A stretch of DNA of 64,000 nucleotides from Flagellimonas hymeniacidonis (GTDB lineage: Bacteria; Bacteroidota; Bacteroidia; Flavobacteriales; Flavobacteriaceae). Numbering within the stretch: position 1 is the first letter of the stretch; every line of letters begins with the position of its first letter. The notes beneath the pieces are model-generated. The model did not search any database and was not told the DNA's origin. It saw nothing but the letters and a program-made list of their open reading frames with translations. The stretch spans positions 701,349 to 765,348 of the forward strand of contig NZ_VRUR01000001.1 in NCBI RefSeq assembly GCF_008040165.1. The letters are read 5' to 3'. Both the position numbers and the translations under genes were made by a program. Positions 56,864 through 64,000 of this stretch are shown here, in pieces.

Positions 56864-57736
56864 ATGTCCAAGAAAAATAAGAAAAAGCATGGCAATGGCA
56901 GGCCAAAAAAAGCTAAAAATGGGCATGAAGAAGGTGCTGTAAAAGCCAAAAAGCACTTAGGGCAACACTTCTTAATAGATGAAGAAATAGCGCAGCAAAT
57001 TGCAAACACACTTTCGTTGAATGGGTATACCAATGTTATAGAAATTGGACCTGGAATGGGAGTGCTTACCAAATATCTTTTGCTAAGGGATTTGGATTTG
57101 GTTGCCATGGATTTGGATGAGGAATCCATCGTATATTTAAACCACAGCTTCCGTTTAGAGCACCCAGATGTATTCAAGAAAAACAATAGATTGAATATTC
57201 TTGAAGCAGACTTCCTTGAGTTCGATTTAAAACAACTTTATGGTGATGAGCAGTTTGCCATTACAGGAAACTTTCCATACAATATCTCCACTCAGATTGT
57301 TTTTAAGATGTTGGAAATGCGTCAACAAATTCCTGAGTTTTCAGGCATGTTTCAAAAAGAAGTTGCACAACGTATTTGCGAAAAACCTGGAAATAAAACA
57401 TATGGAATCTTATCCGTATTGGTTCAGGCATTTTATGAAGCAGAATATTTATTCACCGTCCCTCCAGAGGTATTTGATCCACCACCAAAAGTTCAATCTG
57501 GAGTATTGCGATTAACTCGTAAGGAAAGTTTAAAATTGCCCTGTGATGAGCATTTGTTTTTTAAAGTGGTAAAGGTGGCCTTCAACCAAAGAAGAAAGAC
57601 CATACGCAACAGTCTTAAAACCTTCAATCTGTCTGATAATCTAAAAGAAGATACTATATTTGATCAACGTCCGGAACAGCTAGGTGTAGCCGATTTTGTG
57701 ATGTTAACTCAGAAGATAGCAAATGACTCCGTTTAA
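56864..57736 (+). CDS. rsmA: 16S rRNA dimethyladenosine transferase
   Basis: Encodes 290 residues. It dimethylates A1518 and A1519 of 16S rRNA. Motif I is [16 protein letters not shown], motif IV is [16 protein letters not shown], and the start of the domain is [20 protein letters not shown]. About 28 Lys-rich residues precede the domain ([20 protein letters not shown]), perhaps an rRNA-binding tail. It overlaps the next gene by 14 bp. The older name is ksgA. Confidence 0.96.
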   Translation: MSKKNKKKHGNGRPKKAKNGHEEGAVKAKKHLGQHFLIDEEIAQQIANTLSLNGYTNVIEIGPGMGVLTKYLLLRDLDLVAMDLDEESIVYLNHSFRLEHPDVFKKNNRLNILEADFLEFDLKQLYGDEQFAITGNFPYNISTQIVFKMLEMRQQIPEFSGMFQKEVAQRICEKPGNKTYGILSVLVQAFYEAEYLFTVPPEVFDPPPKVQSGVLRLTRKESLKLPCDEHLFFKVVKVAFNQRRKTIRNSLKTFNLSDNLKEDTIFDQRPEQLGVADFVMLTQKIANDSV

Positions 57737-59075
57737 ACTTACAGACGAGCTTGTAGCAGATATTCAACAACTGATAGCAGATAAGAAAAATGCTGCCCTT
57801 AGGTTGATGATGAAGGAGTTCCACTATGCGGATATCGCAGAAATTGCAGAGGAACTTACCAAGGATGAGGCCACTTATCTTATTAAACTCCTGGATAGTG
57901 AAAAGACTTCTGATATTCTTGCCGAAATGGACGAAGACCTTCGCGAGGGAGTCCTTAAAAATCTTTCGGCAAAAGAAATTGCCAGTGAGCTGGAAGAGCT
58001 TGATACAGATGATGCCGCGGATATCGTAAATGAACTTCCCGATGAAATTGTACAGCAAGTTATCTCGGAGATAGAGGATAAAGAACATGCCAAGGGTATT
58101 GTAGAGCTGTTACGCTATGATGAGGACACTGCGGGTGGCCTAATGGCCAAAGAGCTTGTAAAGGTTAGGGAAAGTTGGAATGTATTGACCTGCGTAAAAG
58201 AAATGCGGGCCCAAGCCGAAAATGTTACTCGAGTGCATTCCATTTATGTGGTGGATGATGAAGATAAACTCAAAGGAAGGCTTTCTTTAAAAGACCTATT
58301 GACCACCTCCACAAAAACGCACATCAAAGATGTGTATATAGCCAAAGTAGATCATGTAAATGTAAATGAAAAGTCAGAAGACGTGGCCAAAATCATGTCT
58401 AAATATGATTTGGAGGCCATTCCCGTAGTGGATGAAATTGGCAGATTGGTGGGGCGCATTACTATTGATGATATTGTTGATGTTATCAAGGAAGAAGCGG
58501 ATAAAGATTACCAATTGGCCGCAGGTATCTCTCAAGACGTTGAGGCGGATGATAGCATTTGGGAGCTCACACGTGCACGTTTGCCTTGGTTAATTCTAGG
58601 ATTGTTCGGCGGATTGGGTGCAGCTGCCATAATGGGCGGCTTTGAAGAAATGATTTCCAAACATGCCATTCTATTTTTCTTTACTCCGCTTATAGCAGCT
58701 ATGGCAGGTAATGTGGGAGTACAATCCAGTGCCATCATTGTTCAAGGGCTCGCCAATGATGATTTAAAAGGAAGTATTAGTAATCGTTTGGTAAAAGAAA
58801 TGCTTTTGGCCCTATTAAATGGTATCATACTTGCAGTTTTGCTACTAATTTTTACGTGGATTTGGAAGGGAGATTTCCTCACCGCCTTGGCCATTTCCAT
58901 TTCTCTGGTTGTTGTCATTATTGTAGCTGGGATTATTGGCACATTTATACCCCTGTTTTTAGAAAAACGCGGCATCGATCCCGCAATCGCAACAGGCCCT
59001 TTTATTACCACAAGCAACGATATTTTTGGTATCCTAATTTACTTTTGGATCGCTAAATTGATCTTGGGGATTTAG
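57723..59075 (+). CDS. mgtE: magnesium transporter MgtE
   Basis: Encodes 450 residues. The N-terminal helical MgtE_N domain (about 10-130) has repeats such as [26 protein letters not shown]. Two CBS domains follow (about 135-255), then the transmembrane pore (about 280-450) with [23 protein letters not shown]-like [20 protein letters not shown] and a closing [13 protein letters not shown]. It is an Mg2+-gated channel in the inner membrane. It is the last gene of the serS-ksgA cluster. Confidence 0.96.
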   Translation: MTPFKLTDELVADIQQLIADKKNAALRLMMKEFHYADIAEIAEELTKDEATYLIKLLDSEKTSDILAEMDEDLREGVLKNLSAKEIASELEELDTDDAADIVNELPDEIVQQVISEIEDKEHAKGIVELLRYDEDTAGGLMAKELVKVRESWNVLTCVKEMRAQAENVTRVHSIYVVDDEDKLKGRLSLKDLLTTSTKTHIKDVYIAKVDHVNVNEKSEDVAKIMSKYDLEAIPVVDEIGRLVGRITIDDIVDVIKEEADKDYQLAAGISQDVEADDSIWELTRARLPWLILGLFGGLGAAAIMGGFEEMISKHAILFFFTPLIAAMAGNVGVQSSAIIVQGLANDDLKGSISNRLVKEMLLALLNGIILAVLLLIFTWIWKGDFLTALAISISLVVVIIVAGIIGTFIPLFLEKRGIDPAIATGPFITTSNDIFGILIYFWIAKLILGI

Positions 59076-59125
59076 TATCTTTAACTATAGATTTTCTTTT
59101 ACACTTTTCAACTATATCAATTAAA

Positions 59126-59485
59126 ATGACATCTAAAGATGTACTACAACAATGGGTAAATACCTTTAATTCAGGAGATGCTGAAAAATTGGCACAATTA
59201 TACCATGATGATGCCATTAATCATCAGGTTAACCAAGATCCTGTAGTAGGCAAAGAAGCTATTTTTGAAATGTTCAAAAATGAATTTAGCACCGCAGAGA
59301 TGGTTTGTATCCCAGAAAATATTTTTCAAGATGGTGATTGGGCCATTCTAGAATGGAAAGACCCTTTGGGTTTAAGAGGTTGTGGTTTTTTTCACATTAT
59401 TGATGATAAAATCAAATTCCAAAGAGGGTATTGGGACAAGCTTTCTTTTTTAAAAATGCATAATCTCCCTATACCAACGAATTAA
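59126..59485 (+). CDS. SnoaL-like NTF2 family protein
   Basis: Encodes 119 residues, soluble. QQWVNTFNSGDAEKLAQLYHDDAINHQVNQDPVVGKEAIFEMF is a typical SnoaL-like polyketide-cyclase fold. FQRGYWDKLSFLKMHN closes it. The ligand is unknown. It is unrelated in context to the island NTF2 proteins. Confidence 0.85.
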   Translation: MTSKDVLQQWVNTFNSGDAEKLAQLYHDDAINHQVNQDPVVGKEAIFEMFKNEFSTAEMVCIPENIFQDGDWAILEWKDPLGLRGCGFFHIIDDKIKFQRGYWDKLSFLKMHNLPIPTN

Positions 59486-59496
59486 TCATATAAATT

Positions 59497-59862
59497 ATGA
59501 AACCTATCAATATTAAAGAAAAACATGCCAAATTCAGCAAGCAATGGCACCCACATCAAATAGCCACTGTGGACAATATGCAAGTCATTTTGGCAAAGAT
59601 CAAAGGCGAATTTGTCTGGCACTCCCATGAAAATGAGGATGAGCTTTTTCAAGTCATCAAAGGCACCTTATACATGCAATTTAGGGATAGGACAGAGGTG
59701 GTAAAAGAAGGAGAGATTATTGTTGTTCCAAAAGGGGTAGAACATAATCCATTGACAAAAAATGATGAGGAAGTACACCTATTACTCTTTGAAAAACAAA
59801 ACACAGCCCATACTGGAGATGTGCAACATGAAATGACTCAAACTGAGTACCCTAAAATTTAG
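59497..59862 (+). CDS. cupin domain protein
   Basis: Encodes 121 residues, one small cupin barrel. Cupin motif 1 is FVWHSHENEDELFQVIKGTL, with metal-binding His/His/Glu. Motif 2 is IIVVPKGVEHNPLTKNDEEVHLLLFE. Such proteins bind a metal and often act on small molecules. It lies 11 bp after the SnoaL-like gene. Confidence 0.88.
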   Translation: MKPINIKEKHAKFSKQWHPHQIATVDNMQVILAKIKGEFVWHSHENEDELFQVIKGTLYMQFRDRTEVVKEGEIIVVPKGVEHNPLTKNDEEVHLLLFEKQNTAHTGDVQHEMTQTEYPKI

Positions 59863-59876
59863 GGTATATTTAGCCC

Positions 59877-60809
59877 ATGAAAATTCTCCACCTAGATATA
59901 AATCATCCATTACTTCTTGAACAATTTACCCAACTTGGTTTCGAAAACCACGAAGATTATATATCCTCAAAAGAAGAAGTGGAAAAAAAAGTCCATCTAT
60001 ATGATGGTATCATAATTCGAAGTCGATTTACTTTGGATCGGCAGTTTTTGGATCAGGCCACTAATTTGAAATTTATTGGTCGCCTAGGCGCGGGATTGGA
60101 AAACATAGACACTTCGTATGCCAAGCAAAAAGGAGTTTTTCTGGCCTCCGCTCCAGAGGGTAATCGGAATGCAGTAGGCGAACATACCTTGGGAATGCTA
60201 TTGTCCCTCATGAACAAAATGACCAAGGCCAACAGAGAAGTTAAAAAGGGAAAATGGGACCGCGAAGGCAACCGCGGCATAGAGCTGGAAGGAAAAACTG
60301 TAGGCATAATTGGTTACGGAAATATGGGTAGAGCTTTCGCAAAAAAACTGCAAGGTTTTGATGTAGAGATCATTTGCTATGACATTGTTGGAGGTGTTGG
60401 CGATGATAATGCCCGGCAGGTGGGCATCATGGAATTTCAACAACGATCAGATGTGGTAAGCCTTCATGTTCCACAAACAGATTTGACCGCAAGTATGGTG
60501 AATGCAGAATTCATAAATGCTTTTCACAAGCCCTTTTGGTTGTTAAATACGGCAAGGGGCAAATGTGTTATTACAAAGGATTTGGTAAGAGGACTAAAAT
60601 CCAAAAAAATATTGGGTGCTGGATTGGATGTTTTGGAATATGAAAAAAAGTCATTTGAAAACATGTTCGTTCAAAAGCCAAAAGCGTTTAAATATTTGCG
60701 CAAGGCAAAAAACGTACTGCTAACCCCTCATGTAGCTGGTTGGACGATAGAAAGCAAAGAAAAACTGGCGCAAACTATCGTGGACAAGGTTAAAACAAGA
60801 TTTTGCTAA
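59877..60809 (+). CDS. D-2-hydroxyacid dehydrogenase (phosphoglycerate dehydrogenase-like)
   Basis: Encodes 310 residues. The NAD-binding motif is KTVGIIGYGNMGRAFAKKL. The catalytic residues are Arg in NTARGKCVI, Glu in LDVLEYEKKS and His in TPHVAGWTIESKEKLAQ. The substrate-binding half begins MKILHLDINHPLLLEQ. Serine biosynthesis or another hydroxyacid is possible; the sequence does not decide. I avoid the name serA because the enzyme lacks an ACT domain. Confidence 0.88.
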   Translation: MKILHLDINHPLLLEQFTQLGFENHEDYISSKEEVEKKVHLYDGIIIRSRFTLDRQFLDQATNLKFIGRLGAGLENIDTSYAKQKGVFLASAPEGNRNAVGEHTLGMLLSLMNKMTKANREVKKGKWDREGNRGIELEGKTVGIIGYGNMGRAFAKKLQGFDVEIICYDIVGGVGDDNARQVGIMEFQQRSDVVSLHVPQTDLTASMVNAEFINAFHKPFWLLNTARGKCVITKDLVRGLKSKKILGAGLDVLEYEKKSFENMFVQKPKAFKYLRKAKNVLLTPHVAGWTIESKEKLAQTIVDKVKTRFC

Positions 60810-60818
60810 ATTTAGTGG

Positions 60819-61235
60819 GTGAAGAAGACCATTTTTGTTTTTTCCGCCTTAATAGTAGCGCTACTCGCCCTCTTTCAGTTGAGCAAATATGCTTACATCT
60901 CAAGAGATGTCTCCGTCGAAATAGTAATTGCGAGCATTGCCATTGTCTTTTTTCTAATTGGACTTTATATTAATAAAAGAACATTACAAAAAGAAAAGCT
61001 TCCAGACACTATTGTAAATCTAAAAAGGGTCGAGGAACTAGGAATAAGCAATCGTGAATATGAGGTACTGGTTCAAATATCAAATGGGCTATCCAATAAA
61101 GAAATTGCAAAAAAACTTTTTGTTTCAGAAAGTACTATCAAAACCCATGTTTCCAATCTATTGGTGAAATTGGATGCAAAACGCAGAACCCAAGCCGTAC
61201 AAAAGGCAAAACAACTCCAAATTCTTGCTATTTAG
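60819..61235 (+). CDS. membrane-anchored LuxR-type HTH regulator
   Basis: Encodes 138 residues from a GTG start. Two membrane segments are at about 5-20 and 32-50 (TIFVFSALIVALLALFQLS, IVIASIAIVFFLIGLYI). A GerE/LuxR helix-turn-helix spans 70-132 (LGISNREYEVLVQISNGLSNKEIAKKLFVSESTIKTHVSNLL). Such membrane-tethered regulators without a receiver domain are common in flavobacteria. It may act on the DUF4199 gene that follows. Confidence 0.85.
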   Translation: MKKTIFVFSALIVALLALFQLSKYAYISRDVSVEIVIASIAIVFFLIGLYINKRTLQKEKLPDTIVNLKRVEELGISNREYEVLVQISNGLSNKEIAKKLFVSESTIKTHVSNLLVKLDAKRRTQAVQKAKQLQILAI

Positions 61236-61248
61236 CTGTACTTAAATC

Positions 61249-61272
61249 AAAGTGCCACGATTTTGGTACTTT
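61249..61272 (+). terminator. weak hairpin after the LuxR-type gene
   Basis: AAAGTGCCA (61249-61257) and TGGTACTTT (61264-61272) pair over 9 bp with one G-T pair. No T-run follows, so termination is uncertain. Confidence 0.3.
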
Positions 61273-61333
61273 AGTATGAGTCTCTCGCATACCTGTTTAA
61301 CTACTTTTGGTTTAACCATTTAAATTAATAACC

Positions 61334-61840
61334 ATGAAAAAAACGGTACTTAGATTTGGCCTCTATGGAGCCCTTACCATTTGTATTTTATTTTTAACCA
61401 GTTGGTATCTATTAAACGATTTATCGTTTTCCACACAAGAAGTTCTGGGGTATGTGTCCATGGTTCTATCTCTTGGTTTTGTCTACTTTGGAATTAAACA
61501 TTTTAGAGATAAAGAGAATGCCGGGAAGATACGTTTTAAAAAGGCCCTTATTATTGGAATATTAATTAGCCTTATCACTGCAGTGGCCTTTGGCGCTCTT
61601 GATGTTTTATTTACCGAAGTTCTTAATCCAGATTTTATGGTAGAATATTATGACGCTACCGTAGAGAGTATGCGAAATGCCATGGCTCCCGATGAGTTCA
61701 AGGTGAAACTAGCAGAATTGGAAGCACAAAAAGAGATGTTTTCAAATCCAATTTTTTCCTTTGGTCTAATGGCAATGACAGTTTTTGTAATTGGGTTTAT
61801 TATTTCTCTTATTTCAGCTTTAATTTTACAACGAAAATAA
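61334..61840 (+). CDS. DUF4199 membrane protein
   Basis: Encodes 168 residues. Four membrane segments are visible (about 6-26, 37-52, 68-90, 140-163). KENAGKIRFKKALIIGILISLITAVAFG and a late AMTVFVIGFIISLISALILQR are typical of DUF4199. The function is unknown. Confidence 0.88.
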   Translation: MKKTVLRFGLYGALTICILFLTSWYLLNDLSFSTQEVLGYVSMVLSLGFVYFGIKHFRDKENAGKIRFKKALIIGILISLITAVAFGALDVLFTEVLNPDFMVEYYDATVESMRNAMAPDEFKVKLAELEAQKEMFSNPIFSFGLMAMTVFVIGFIISLISALILQRK

Positions 61841-61847
61841 TTTCAGC

Positions 61848-62312
61848 ATGACCATCAACGCCAAAACACCTGACGAATACATAAGCAAACTACCTGATGA
61901 TCGCAAAGCAGCAGTTTCCAAATTACGTGAGACTGTAAAAAAGAACATTCCAAATGGGTTTGAAGAATGCATTAGCTACAAAATGATAGGATACGTCGTT
62001 CCTCATTCCATATATTCAGATGGTTATCATTGTGACCCTAAACTTCCATTGCCCTTTATCAATATTGCCTCTCAAAAAAACTTTGTGGCTCTATACCATT
62101 CAGGTATTTATGCTGACAAGACATTGTTGGACTGGTTCGTTAAGGAGTATCCAAAGCATGTAAAAACCAAATTGGATATGGGCAAGAGTTGCATTCGGTT
62201 TAAAAAAATGGAACACATTCCGTATGAATTAATAGCAGAACTATGCCAAAAAGTGACCGTAGACTCTTGGATAGCACTTTATGAAAAAAACATAAAAAAT
62301 AGAAAGAAATGA
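61848..62312 (+). CDS. DUF1801 (YdhG-like) protein
   Basis: Encodes 154 residues. The DUF1801 pattern TPDEYISKLPDDRKAAVSKLRETVKKNIPNGFEECISYKMIGYVVP is clear. MGKSCIRFKKMEHIPYELIAEL ends the domain. The function is unknown. It overlaps the VOC gene by 4 bp. Confidence 0.88.
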   Translation: MTINAKTPDEYISKLPDDRKAAVSKLRETVKKNIPNGFEECISYKMIGYVVPHSIYSDGYHCDPKLPLPFINIASQKNFVALYHSGIYADKTLLDWFVKEYPKHVKTKLDMGKSCIRFKKMEHIPYELIAELCQKVTVDSWIALYEKNIKNRKK

Positions 62313-62695
62313 AAAATAGAGTAACAGGTCTGGGTGGATTCTTCTTTAAAACCAAAGACCCAGATAACATTAAGAAATGGTATAAAGAACGATTGGGCAT
62401 ACCTACAGATCAATATGGATGGAGTTTTTGGTGGAAAGATAAGGATGGTAATGATTGCATGACCCAATGGAGCCCTTTTAAAGATGACACCGAATATTTT
62501 CAGCCCAGCGAAAAACAATTCATGATGAATTTTAGGGTTGAAAATTTAATAGGGCTTTTAAAAGTCCTAAAAAAAGAAGGTGTTACCGTTGTTGGTGAAG
62601 TAGAAGAATATGACTACGGAAAGTTCGGCTGGATTTTAGATCCCGAAGGCAACAAATTGGAGCTATGGGAACCTGTTGATAAAGCTTTTCTTTAG
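62309..62695 (+). CDS. VOC (glyoxalase/bleomycin-resistance-like) family protein
   Basis: Encodes 128 residues, one VOC unit. VTGLGGFFFKTKDPDNIKKWYKERLGI at the start and YGKFGWILDPEGNKLELWEP at the end are the family hallmarks. It is probably a small metal-dependent enzyme or binding protein; the substrate is unknown. Translation is coupled to DUF1801. Confidence 0.9.
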   Translation: MKNRVTGLGGFFFKTKDPDNIKKWYKERLGIPTDQYGWSFWWKDKDGNDCMTQWSPFKDDTEYFQPSEKQFMMNFRVENLIGLLKVLKKEGVTVVGEVEEYDYGKFGWILDPEGNKLELWEPVDKAFL

Positions 62696-62747
62696 ATATT
62701 GAATTATTTGTTACATTTAAGACTAGTTTAACCAACACATTTAAATA

Positions 62748-63182
62748 ATGTCTGAAGAAAACAAAGACTTAGGAGATAAAGCGGAAGAAGCTTTTGACAA
62801 AGCAAAAGAAGCAGCAAAAGATGCTGCTGAAGACGCCAAAGAAGCGGCTGGTGATTTTAAAGAGGAGGCCAAAAAGACTGCAAATGAATTTGCGGAAGGT
62901 ATTAAAGGCGCTGGTGGAGACAACAAGAAGATGCTAGCTGGAATTTTAGCAATTCTGTTGGGATCACTTGGAGTTCATAAATTTATATTGGGTTATAACA
63001 AGGAAGGATTCATTCTTTTGGGCTTTTCCATTATAGCTTATATCTTGGTTTGTTTTGTTATTGGTGCTTTTTTAGCATGGATTCCGGGTATTATAGGATT
63101 AATTGAAGGAATCATATACCTGACCAAATCAGATGAAGAATTTTACAACACTTACCAGGTAGGAAAAAAGCCTTGGTTCTAA
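62748..63182 (+). CDS. TM2 domain protein with Ala/Lys/Glu-rich N-terminal helix
   Basis: Encodes 144 residues. Residues 1-55 form an amphipathic repetitive helix (DKAEEAFDKAKEAAKDAAED), resembling LEA or YtxH-like sequences. A TM2 domain follows (KKMLAGILAILLGSLGVHKFILGYNKEGFILL and a second span IIAYILVCFVIGAFLAWIPGIIGLIEGIIYL). The C-terminus ends with TYQVGKKPWF. The role is unknown. A strong terminator follows. Confidence 0.88.
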   Translation: MSEENKDLGDKAEEAFDKAKEAAKDAAEDAKEAAGDFKEEAKKTANEFAEGIKGAGGDNKKMLAGILAILLGSLGVHKFILGYNKEGFILLGFSIIAYILVCFVIGAFLAWIPGIIGLIEGIIYLTKSDEEFYNTYQVGKKPWF

Positions 63183-63190
63183 AAAAAAAT

Positions 63191-63217
63191 GCCAGAGAAT
63201 ATCGCTCTGGCTTTTTT
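63191..63217 (+). terminator. rho-independent terminator after the TM2 gene
   Basis: GCCAGAG-AATATCG-CTCTGGC forms a 7-bp stem, then six T. It begins 8 bases after the stop codon. Confidence 0.9.
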
Positions 63218-63229
63218 ATTTATTATTAT

Positions 63230-63247
63230 TATCGTAATATTGCAATA
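63230..63247. promoter_or_regulatory. imperfect palindrome, candidate ArsR operator
   Basis: TATCGTAATATTGCAATA is an imperfect palindrome (14 of 18 bases symmetric), 29 bases before the arsR-family start. Such ATCG..AATATTGC sites are usual ArsR-family operators. Confidence 0.5.
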
Positions 63248-63276
63248 TAAAATTATTAATGTTGTTATAAGTAATA

Positions 63277-63600
63277 ATGGGAGCCTCTAAAACACATATG
63301 TTTTCCGTAACGCAGAACGAGCTGGCGCAAGTGGCCAAAGTTTTGGCGCATCCAGCTCGCATTGCCATCCTGGAATATATAAGCCGACAACAAAATTGCA
63401 TCTGTAATGATTTGGTAGATGTTATCGGACTTTCGCAACCCACTATATCGCAACATTTAAACGAAATAAAAAAAATAGGGCTCCTTAAAGGGACCTTTGA
63501 AGGCAAAAATCTTTGCTACTGTATCAATGAAGAGCGTTGGGGGGAACTACAAAATTCCTTCACCACGTTTTTTACCAATATTAATTATAATTGCTGTTAA
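63277..63600 (+). CDS. ArsR-family metalloregulator
   Basis: Encodes 107 residues from ATG 63277; ATG 63298 is an alternative. A winged helix-turn-helix is at about 15-85 (AQVAKVLAHPARIAILEYISRQQNCICNDLVDVIGLSQPTISQHLNEIKKIGLL). The NCICNDL segment holds two cysteines at the position where related regulators bind As(III). The next gene, DUF6428, is typical of flavobacterial ars loci. Confidence 0.88.
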   Translation: MGASKTHMFSVTQNELAQVAKVLAHPARIAILEYISRQQNCICNDLVDVIGLSQPTISQHLNEIKKIGLLKGTFEGKNLCYCINEERWGELQNSFTTFFTNINYNCC

Positions 63601-63602
63601 TC

Positions 63603-64000
63603 ATGAATACATCAGAATTTTTATCTATCCTAAAACAACATCAGAACAAAAGTTTGCTATTTGAATATGCCGAAGGTAAATTCGTAGGTGCTAACTATCA
63701 TATCACCGAAATCAAAAATGTTACGGTTGACGCTGTTGACTGTGGAGCTGGAACCGATTTCTGGAAAGAAACCATTGTACAATTATGGGAAAGTCCAAAA
63801 GAAAAGGACAAAAAAGATTTTATGTCAGCTTATAAAGCGCTGGCCATTCTCAACAAAGTAGATGGAATTAAACCTATGGTAAAAGATGCTGAAATAAAGT
63901 TCGAATATAGCAATTCAGATTTTCATACGGCACAGCTTTTTGTACATGATTATACCATGGATGACCAATCTTTAGTTTTAAAACTTTCTGTTGAAAAAAC
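63603..64000 (+). CDS. DUF6428 family protein, 3' end outside window
   Basis: Starts at ATG 63603, two bases after the ArsR-family stop. At least 132 codons are visible (begins MNTSEFLSILKQHQNKSLLF). The text KFVGANYHITEIKNVTVDAVDCGAGTDFWKETIVQLWE is characteristic of DUF6428, which sits between arsR and an arsenate-reductase-type phosphatase in many flavobacteria. The frame is open at the window end. Confidence 0.78.
   Translation, partial: MNTSEFLSILKQHQNKSLLFEYAEGKFVGANYHITEIKNVTVDAVDCGAGTDFWKETIVQLWESPKEKDKKDFMSAYKALAILNKVDGIKPMVKDAEIKFEYSNSDFHTAQLFVHDYTMDDQSLVLKLSVEK

Overview
The window is chromosomal DNA from a member of the Bacteroidota, almost certainly family Flavobacteriaceae (probably marine). 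Four observations support this. Large surface proteins end in type IX secretion (T9SS) sorting domains and are followed by PorP/SprF genes. Promoters match the Bacteroidota -7 motif TAnnTTTG. Several families largely restricted to the phylum are present (DUF4202, DUF4286, DUF4199, DUF6428, head-GIN). The gene order prs-rplY-pth and serS-TPR-DUF4286-ksgA-mgtE is also flavobacterial.

Layout. 1-6814: the 3' end of one T9SS adhesin, a complete second adhesin with a three-level repeat structure, and a PorP/SprF partner. 6838-9464: a lipoprotein hydrolase and two unrecognised genes. 9465-10847: 1.4 kb without a gene, with one inverted-repeat structure. 10848-13459: a LytS/LytTR two-component pair. 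13479-15398 (minus): a siroheme-type dehydrogenase with DUF4202, DUF7009 and DUF6958 genes. 15462-19440 (minus): an ECF sigma / anti-sigma-like operon with DUF4097, outer-membrane and head-GIN proteins. 19578-32600 (minus): a T9SS operon of a 3370-residue adhesin (about 15 Ig/PKD-like plus 14 DUF11 repeats), PorP/SprF and an OmpA/PD40 protein.

33098-43705 is the most unusual part: a 10.6 kb accessory island with all 12 genes on the plus strand. It has split a tRNA-Leu(CAA) gene exactly at its anticodon loop. The 3' half lies at the left end and the 5' half at the right end, and the two rejoin into a complete cloverleaf. The island carries its own intact tRNA-Leu(CAA) next to the right junction, matching arm-site-like repeats inside both ends, and no recombinase gene. 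Its cargo is a START-like protein, an XRE regulator with membrane partners, a TPR-esterase, two PD40 lipoproteins, NTF2-like proteins, a membrane AraC regulator, an ankyrin-like protein and a DinB protein. A near-palindrome occurs 130, 130 and 109 bp before three of these genes and suggests a small regulon controlled by the AraC protein.

43891-63182 is ordinary core genome: prs, rplY, pth, a T9SS-exported metalloprotease with a lipoprotein, ribF, an HTTM protein, serS, TPR, DUF4286, GGCT, ksgA, mgtE, then small stress or metabolic genes. 63277-64000 begins an arsR locus cut by the window end.

All calls come from reading the sequence; no database search was possible.
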